From Rhizophagus sp. LPA8_4_AMF (lineage: Eukaryota; Glomeromycota; Glomeromycetes; Glomerales; Glomeraceae): a DNA stretch of 26,730 bases. Shown piece by piece: positions 21,429-26,730 of the stretch. The notes below the pieces were generated by a model. It searched no databases. It saw only the letters and a list, made by a program, of their open reading frames with translations, and was not told where the DNA came from. The stretch is taken from contig JADRCO010000768.1 of NCBI GenBank assembly GCA_021464525.1, positions 1-26,730 of the forward strand, in the 5' to 3' direction. The stretch's first letter is position 1, and every line of letters begins with the position of its first letter. A program made the translations under genes and the position numbers.

Positions 21429-22058
21429 ATGAAATTCTCAACAATTCTCTTAGGTGCTGCCTTATACTTGCTTTCACCAGCTAACGCCGGTATACTTACT
21501 AACACCCCATTCAGTACTGTAACTTGGGAAGGCGGTGATGATGAAGATATTATCTGGACTGACGATGGCAAAGCTCCTAGCTTAGCAGATCTAGGACTTA
21601 CAACCATCGATTTAATGAAGGGTGATACTACAAATCCAACCTTTGTTACAAATATTGGTAAATTTCCAGCAACTACTAGAAGAATTGAATATCATGTACC
21701 CGATGCCGTTGGTCCTATTGGAAATGATTATTTCATTAAATACACCTCGGGAAAATATACCGCTTTCTCTCAAGCATTTAGAATCGAAGATGTTTATGGA
21801 AATATTGGTAATCCTCCAGCAACTTCCCCCGCTGCTCCTGCTGGAACACCTGGAACACCTGGAACACCTGGAACAACTGGAGCACCTGGAGCACCTGGAG
21901 CACCTGGAAAAACTGGAGCACCTGGAACAACTGGAGCACCTGGAACACCTAATTCTACCGGCGCTAGTCCTGCCACTAGTGCTTCTTCTAATTTATTCCC
22001 AAGCTTCTCTGGTGTAGCTGCCGCCGCAGTCGCTTTTGCCTTTACTTATTTATATTAA
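21429..22058 (+). CDS. Secreted Kre9/Knh1-like wall protein with collagen-like repeats, probable GPI anchor
   Basis: A single exon encodes 209 residues. Residues 1-20 are a clean signal peptide (MKFSTILLGAALYLLSPANA). Residues about 21-133 resemble the N-terminal domain of Ser/Thr-rich GPI-anchored proteins (Kre9/Knh1 type): it opens ILTNTPFSTVTWEGG and closes YTAFSQAFRIEDV. Next come twelve Gly-X-Y triplets (about 139-174; GTP, GAP, GTT and one GKT) encoded by 9-nt DNA repeats of GGAACACCT/GGAGCACCT type. A Ser/Ala-rich spacer follows, then a hydrophobic end (VAAAAVAFAFTYLY) that fits GPI-anchor addition, perhaps near the SASSN stretch. The protein should sit on the plasma membrane or in the wall. 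The leader is CT-rich (21396-21411), followed by ATTAACAAA twice and the ATG, a typical strong fungal start context. ATTAAA at 22226-22231 could be the poly(A) signal. The triplet run is too short to be certain of a real triple helix. Confidence 0.82.
   Translation: MKFSTILLGAALYLLSPANAGILTNTPFSTVTWEGGDDEDIIWTDDGKAPSLADLGLTTIDLMKGDTTNPTFVTNIGKFPATTRRIEYHVPDAVGPIGNDYFIKYTSGKYTAFSQAFRIEDVYGNIGNPPATSPAAPAGTPGTPGTPGTTGAPGAPGAPGKTGAPGTTGAPGTPNSTGASPATSASSNLFPSFSGVAAAAVAFAFTYLY
21842..21949 (+). repeat. 9-nt tandem repeats encoding Gly-X-Y triplets
   Basis: About twelve tandem copies of a GGA-RCA-CCT unit, with ACA/GCA and ACT variants, lie inside the wall-protein gene. Such arrays change length by slippage in whole triplets without breaking the frame, so allele length may vary between strains or nuclei. 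Confidence 0.85.
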
Positions 22059-22317
22059 ATGTAGTTTTATTTCTTGACGAACGTAGGACAAATATTCGCG
22101 CTTCTTTAATTTAAATTATTACATAGTTAATTGTTTTCGAAATAATATGTGCTTGTAATTTAATATTTTTAATTGTGTAATTCATTTTGACTTTGTAACT
22201 CACTTTTTATAACTTAATTTTCATAATTAAAGAATATTTATTTCCGTATATCATATTTCAAAAAGAAAGTTTATCACGAAAGATATTATAAATTTTTTTT
22301 TTTTGATGTTTTCGTTC

Positions 22318-22567
22318 TCAATTGAGAAAAATGAGGTGCGGAAAATCCGAAGACTCCTTGTACTTTGGCTCTGTTATTCTCATGGGATAGTTGTGGATTC
22401 GTATTTTTCCTATCGTATATAGACGAATTATTTCTAACTATCTTGAACCTACTTACCACCAGACTGACTGTGGAATTGAAAGTCTTCTCCAACTGAAAAA
22501 CCGGGATCATTTTTATAACATCCACTTTCGTCATTAATGCTTAGAGGTATTTCTATGAAATTTGTCT
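22318..22567 (-). pseudogene. Possible two-exon gene fragment of unknown family
   Basis: On the minus strand, 22567-22457 reads an open stretch with protein-like composition (FIEIPLSINDESGCYKNDPG, then FSVGEDFQFHSQSG). It ends at a strong donor GGTG|GTAAGT. Joining to an AG at 22410-22411 (47-nt intron) continues the frame through KIRIHNYPM and YKESSDFPHLIFLN to a TGA at 22318-22320. The upstream side meets a stop codon unless an AG at 22568-22569 is an acceptor, and I find no further 5' exon. It is either the last exons of an unseen gene or a truncated remnant. The family is not recognised. Confidence 0.3.
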
Positions 22568-23883
22568 CTTAGGATTTCTCATGAGAACGAGCTTTTGTTT
22601 GTTGTTTATTTTTACGTGAAAAATATTATATGCATAGAAATTTGTTTATATTTCATAGTTCCAGAAGGAAAAAAGTTTTCGGTTGCATTTATTCCGTAGC
22701 CTCAGGGAATGATTGACATGCTGATCGATACACAGGCTAATACTTTATACTGCGTTAACTGCGTTAATTTTTTTTTTCGTTAAGGAATACCATTCCTCCG
22801 AAGTTATTTACTAAATGAAACTAGTACTATCTATTTCTGGTTACGGTACATTTCGCTGAAATCCATTTCGCCAAAGCCATTTCGCCGAAGGGATGTTTTA
22901 CCGAAGGAACGTTTCACCAAAAAGTGCATTTTATCGAATCCATTTCACCCGAATTCCATTTCTCCGAAAATGGCAGTGATTAACATTTTTATAAAAAATA
23001 TTCATCGCGCAATGAAAATAAAAATTAATTATTTTTAGAATTTTTTTCCAGGATATTGTCAATTTAACATTCAAGTAACTGTTATTAATTGTTAAGCAAT
23101 AAATAAATAACTTTATTTTACTGAAAACATTTATTCACGAAAGAGTAACTAAAAAAAAAGATTAATGTATTATAAACAACAACGAAATAAATTCAATAAA
23201 AATCAGTTAATTCAAAAATTTTCTAGAAAACATTTCTTTATATGTATTTAGTATAAAAACAATAAAATAACCAAAATAAAATAAATAATTTTTTGGCAAA
23301 ATGTCCATTCGGAAAAATGTCCATACGGTGAATCGATAAAATGGCTTTGGCGAAATAGAATTCAGTGAAATGAGGTTTCGATGATATGGTGTTTTGGCGA
23401 AACGTCTTTTCGATGAAATATCCTTATCCCTTCGGCTCGGCGAAATGGGTTTTGGTGAAATGGACTTTGACGAAAAGTTCGGATACCCCTATTTCTGCGT
23501 TACCTTTGCATATTAGTTTTGATACATATTTCTTATCACAACTCGCCCTGAAAGTAACATTTATTTTTATTTAGTAGCGCAGTTCTTTATTAGTTTGTAA
23601 TTATACAGTATATAAATATATAGTACAAAAAATAAGAAATACATAGAGGGCAAAAGATAACATTTAATGAAACCCTAACTAATTAGTTAATAATTTTTCT
23701 TTCGTACAAAAAAGATCTATACTGTATATTATGTATTATTACTAAAATAAAATAAATTAACTAAACCGATTGATTAATTTCCCTTCCATTATGTGATCCA
23801 TATATCTAACGTTTACTTGTTTTCTAACGGTTTCTTTTTATTTTTTTTGATAATTAAATTTTTTTCTGTAACTTCTAAGTTTT
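22568..23883. other. Region without a supported gene, mostly one transposable element
   Basis: The stretch 22568-22830 shows no gene. A Mutator-like element with a 9-bp duplication fills 22831-23497. From 23498 to 23883 the sequence is AT-rich with no frame I can support. Confidence 0.6.
22840..23488. mobile_element. Mutator-like non-autonomous element with tandem-repeat ends and 9-bp duplication
   Basis: CTATTTCTG occurs immediately outside both ends (22831-22839 and 23489-23497), a perfect 9-bp direct repeat of the length typical of Mutator-like elements. The left end (GTTACGGTACATTTCGCTG onward) and the right end, reverse-complemented (GGGTATCCGAACTTTTCG onward), both run into degenerate 14-18-nt units of the CCATTTCGCCGAAA type. 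The left array is about 22850-22970 and the right about 23285-23485. The centre (about 22975-23284) is AT-rich filler with no transposase. Confidence 0.7.
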
Positions 23884-24254
23884 CTACATTCTTATTATAT
23901 TCTTTTTATCCCTATTCTGTATACCCATGTCCTTTTCTATTTCTATTACTCTCCTATAACGTTCTTTCCATACCTCATTTTTAAAACTATCAAAACATCG
24001 TAAATAAGTTTCTTTAACTGAAGATCTAATTTCTGAATTCGAATCTATCCCTGTAAAAAAGTCGATCCATTTTTTATATTCCATCTTTTTTCCGTAAAAG
24101 GCTCATATTTCCGGAATTAATAATCTTATATCACGGAATTTATCGAATTATTTTCAGTGAACGGATCCGTGAAAAGCTCATATTTACGGAGTTTTTACAG
24201 AAATAATGGATAAAATTTTTTATAGGGCATAATATTAAAGTAAATATTGTACAA
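23884..24254 (-). pseudogene. 3' part of a decayed LINE-type retrotransposon
   Basis: On the minus strand, 24084-23884 reads an open stretch containing SSVKETYLRCFDSFKNEVW and KERYRRVIEIEKDMG. This style resembles the extreme C-terminus of Rhizophagus reverse-transcriptase/RNase-H type retroelement proteins (family recalled, not searched). Between 24085 and 24254 the frame is broken and two copies of a CCGT(A/G)AAA(A/G)GCTCATATTT unit (24092 and 24169) intrude. The upstream half of the same remnant lies at 24986-25775, beyond the inserted element. Confidence 0.45.
24092..24194. repeat. Two direct copies of a ~25-nt CCGTRAAA...TTTMCGGA unit
   Basis: CCGTAAAAGGCTCATATTT followed by CCGGA at 24092 and CCGTGAAAAGCTCATATTT followed by ACGGA at 24169 are near-identical. 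Each is also roughly self-complementary at its ends. A palindromic CACGGA/TCCGTG pair lies between them. They may be the ends of a very small insertion within the retroelement remnant. Confidence 0.45.
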
Positions 24255-24985
24255 GGGTTACAGTACGATTTCCAGAATCCTAATTTCCTGAATATACCTT
24301 TTCCCGAAGCCAGTGTCCCGAATCTCATTATCCCGAAATGAACGTTTTCTCGAAATGCTAATATCCCAAATGCCTTTATCCCAAATCCTAATTTCCCGAA
24401 ATTCGTGAAATAGACAACATCCCGAATTCCAGTTTCCTGAAGTGCGTTTCCCGAAGTCCAGTAATGTACTATCATCATCATTTATAAAATAAATTTTTAT
24501 CATCAAATTATTATACAATCATATAAAGGTAATAGCTAAACCAAAACAGTTTATTTTAAAACAATATAATACATAAGAGTTTATATTATAAATTCTTAAT
24601 TAATAATTTACATATGAATCGGACGCCCATATTACTGGCATAAAAAATTTTTTATTAATAGTTTTAAATAAAATACTTGTACATGTTCAGGATTCATTTT
24701 TAAGGAGTGGGCTAATGTTAAAAATTTTTAAAAATTTGTTCCAATAAATTATTTACTTTTAAAAAAAATGAAATGATAAAACTCTATTAAAATTGAGTGA
24801 TTTTACAGGTTCTGTTAATCTTAATTATTTCATATTTTTCATTAAAACAAATTGAAAATTAGTAACTAGTTATTTAAATTTCTTTTATAGTAAAGATTAA
24901 TCAACTTCAGTAATTTTCATATGTCATTTTAATTACGGGGAATGACCATATGGGAAATTGGGATTCGGGAAATCGTCTGACAAGG
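24255..24985. mobile_element. Mutator-like non-autonomous element, 731 bp, inserted in a retroelement remnant
   Basis: ATTGTACAA occurs on both sides (24246-24254 and 24986-24994), a perfect 9-bp target-site duplication. The left end (CAGTACGATTTCCAGAATCC) matches the reverse complement of the right end (CAGACGATTTCCCGAATCCC) over about 35 bases. The left side continues into a long array of degenerate 15-17-nt units of the ATCCCGAAATnnnA type (about 24265-24466); the right side keeps only about 50 bp of such units. The centre is AT-rich and carries no transposase. The open frames on the minus strand here are by-products of the array. Confidence 0.75.
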
Positions 24986-25775
24986 ATTGTACAATCCTCT
25001 AATTAATTCCCATACTTTAGTTATTCCTCGTAAAATTTTTGAACCTCGTGTAAAATTTGAATGAATGCTACGTTTATCGATTTAAATTTAGAATTTAGTC
25101 AATCGTTCAAAATTCTTTGCTTTAATTAGGTCATCTTCTATCGATATTAACGTATTATTTATAATTTCCATTAAAGATTTTTCATTATTTTCACAGGTCC
25201 ACATATTGATACCAGTCCTCTTCAATTTATACATAAATTATCATCAACGAAATTTGCTTTTATTTTATATAACATTCCATAAGTAGGTAGAATTTTAAAA
25301 AAAATTTTGACTTTAAAAGAACGCTCCATACTATCTTCTATCGAAGTCTGATGTGCAAAAAATTTGTTTCTATTTGATATGAATTCTAAAGTATATTTCC
25401 AATCGAATTCTTGCAGCATATTATAAAAAAAAAAATATATCTTCCAATTCAAAAGATCATTTTTATATCTTGCATAAGTGTCCATTGTCTATAAATGCCA
25501 TGTATTAACTTCGATTTCCAATATAAACTATAATTATCAACCGTTAAATTATATGCGATTAAATTAAATCTATATTCACTTAACTTTTTATAGGATAGTA
25601 ATTTATTCAGTAACGCTTCTTTCTCTTGTAGACGTCTCACTATCTGTTGATCCAATTTATCTATATTCCATTGAATCTTTATATTCTTCTCCTTAGTCCA
25701 TCTATCAAAACATACATTCCATATAGTATTTGTTGTCCAATCCTCTTCTGTTACTTTGCATATTAAAAAGTTAAC
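24986..25775 (-). pseudogene. 5'-side part of a decayed LINE-type retrotransposon (C-terminal region of the polyprotein)
   Basis: Reading the minus strand from about 25775 down gives NTIWNVCFDRWTKEK, LDQQIVRRLQEKEALLN, and SEYRFNLIAYNLTVD. After a frameshift near 25480 it continues with LNWKIYFFFYNMLQEFDW and KILPTYGMLYK, and after another break with WTCENNEKSLMEIINNT, to a stop at 25088-25090. The order LPTY..LYK, a DD..C..C-like block, then W.CENNE resembles the zinc-binding C-terminal segment after RNase H in Rhizophagus LINE-type elements (recalled, not searched). Several frameshifts and stops make it dead. Readable traces continue as WELIRGLYN up to the 9-bp duplication of the inserted element. 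Confidence 0.5.
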
Positions 25776-26730
25776 TAAAATAGTTTTAATGAATTACTCA
25801 CGTATAATATTAACGTGCAATTATCTTTTAAAATCATTTTCCCTAAAAGTAACTAATGAACCTACTTTTCTGTACATGTTAGCACGAGTAGACTGATGAC
25901 ATAAATTTATAGTAAAGGATTTTATTTTGCGATACAGTGAGTCCTATTTATCCTGTTTATCCTTTAAATTTTTGTAATGTTAGGGTCACGGGTTGCTCCA
26001 ACTGAATTATATCTTCCCCAGCGTCGCCCCAAGATTTTTCACCCCACGTGACCTGCATAAAATGTCACCCCGCGTCACACCTCACCGTTTTCATTTTTTC
26101 ATAAGTATTCTGGGGACTTAGAAAATTTTAAGTGGTGAAAAAAATTTTTTTCACTCCCCCTTAAACATCACCGGTCACGTGGGGGTGGAATTTTACTTAG
26201 AAATCTTGGGGGTAAATACTGAATTATTTACTACCCACGTGATTTTTGTGGCGCATCAATTTGCTTTTTTGTGTAACATTTATAAAATCCTAATTGCAAT
26301 TTTTTTTGCACTTTAAAGAAAATTAAATTTCATACTTTAAAGTATGTATAAAAAGTATTGATTTCATGCTTTTAAAATTTTATGTTTTTAAACTATAAAA
26401 ATTATTTACTTTCTAAAAGTTAATAAATCAATAAAAATATGCTTTATTAATAAAAAAAAATGATAAGTTCATTTGATTTTACATTGAGATTTATATCTGT
26501 TTATTTATCAATAATATAAAACATGTATCTCCTAATAAAATAAGTATAATAAATAGGACGATTTTAACGCTCACCGGAGGTAAATTTTACCAGAAGTTAA
26601 TTTAAAATAATTAACCAGGGGGTGAATTTAACTGGTAGGTGAATTTATTCTATCACGTGATACAAAAATATGAATATTTATAATAAAATTTAATATTTCT
26701 TAAACCCTTTCTTCATTTTTTTAACAACCT
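25776..26730. other. Gene-free right end of the window
   Basis: A minus-strand stretch at about 25802-25837 (MILKDNCTLILY) bounded by GTGAGT may be a further scrap of the retroelement. One inverted-repeat element lies at 25984-26244. At 26574-26659 there are short palindromes such as GGTAAATTTTACC and repeated GGTGAATTT units, then TATCACGTGATA. I see no gene. Confidence 0.5.
25984..26244. mobile_element. Inverted-repeat element with CACGTG in its arms
   Basis: The left arm (about 25984-26055, with CCCCAAGATTTTTCACCCCA then CGTGACC) and the right arm (about 26168-26244, with CCGGTCACGTGGGGGTGG and AAATCTTGGGGGTAAAT) are diverged reverse complements of about 70 bp. CACGTG occurs at 26045-26050, 26176-26181 and 26236-26241. 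The centre holds CTTAGAAAATTTTAAG and a fold-back GTGAAAAAAATTTTTTTCAC (about 26133-26153). No target-site duplication was identified. Confidence 0.55.

Noticed and set aside
21794..21976. Minus-strand frame reading GAP/GVP repeats
   Set aside because: It is the antisense of the Gly-X-Y array of the wall-protein gene; the GGWGCWCC-like unit is nearly self-complementary, so the other strand also reads Gly/Pro repeats.
22741..22775. TGCGTTAACTGCGTTAA near-direct repeat
   Set aside because: Two short copies of ACTGCGTTAA only; no larger structure around it.
23386..23574. 62-residue plus-strand frame
   Set aside because: It lies on the right-end repeat array of the 22840-23488 element and its flank; composition follows the repeats.
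24140..24518. Two overlapping minus-strand frames rich in Gly, Phe and Arg
   Set aside because: They translate the ~15-nt repeat array at the left end of the 24255-24985 element; the protein repeats follow from the DNA repeats.
1..26730. tRNA, rRNA and CRISPR-like arrays
   Set aside because: I looked for cloverleaf B-box patterns, rRNA-like GC-rich blocks and evenly spaced identical repeats with unique spacers; the only periodic arrays are the degenerate transposon ends described above.

Overview
The window looks like a piece of nuclear genome from an arbuscular mycorrhizal fungus of the Rhizophagus type (Glomeromycotina). The grounds are a very AT-rich background, long low-complexity A/T tracts, short GT-AG introns (47-175 nt), tandem copies of lineage-type membrane proteins, and gene deserts full of short inverted-repeat transposons. 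The organism call is an inference from composition and from remembered protein family style, not from a database search.

Layout. Positions 1-1300: AT-rich leader with one small inverted-repeat element. 1301-5761 (+): a five-exon gene for a 1374-residue ion-transport (TRP/polycystin-like) channel with an N-terminal beta-propeller-like region and a C-terminal coiled coil. 5762-10168: gene-free, with a pogo/Tigger-like MITE (7694-8282), a second MITE next to it (8345-8552), an almost perfect long hairpin (9386-9465) and another inverted repeat (9748-9930). 10169-13183 (-) and 15291-18362 (-): two tandem paralogues, 884 and 905 residues. Each has a signal peptide, a large glycosylated extracellular region, a juxtamembrane domain and about six membrane segments carrying a conserved IEDIPQ motif. 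Intron positions, phases and the three inner exon lengths (101, 110, 292 nt) are the same in both. 18363-21428: a nest of inverted-repeat elements, one inserted inside another. 21429-22058 (+): a small secreted Kre9/Knh1-like, collagen-repeat, probably GPI-anchored cell-wall protein. 22318-22567 (-): a possible gene fragment. 22831-25000: two elements with perfect 9-bp target-site duplications (Mutator-like). The second split a decayed LINE-type retrotransposon that reads on the minus strand between about 25775 and 23884. 25984-26730: a CACGTG-bearing inverted repeat and AT-rich sequence.

All four well-supported genes encode cell-surface or membrane proteins: a channel, two large-ectodomain multipass proteins and a wall protein. 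Nothing shows that they act together. In the three large genes the N-terminal part is one uninterrupted exon of 2.0-2.4 kb, while the membrane part is cut by four short introns, which suggests a modular origin. No tRNA, rRNA or CRISPR array was recognised.
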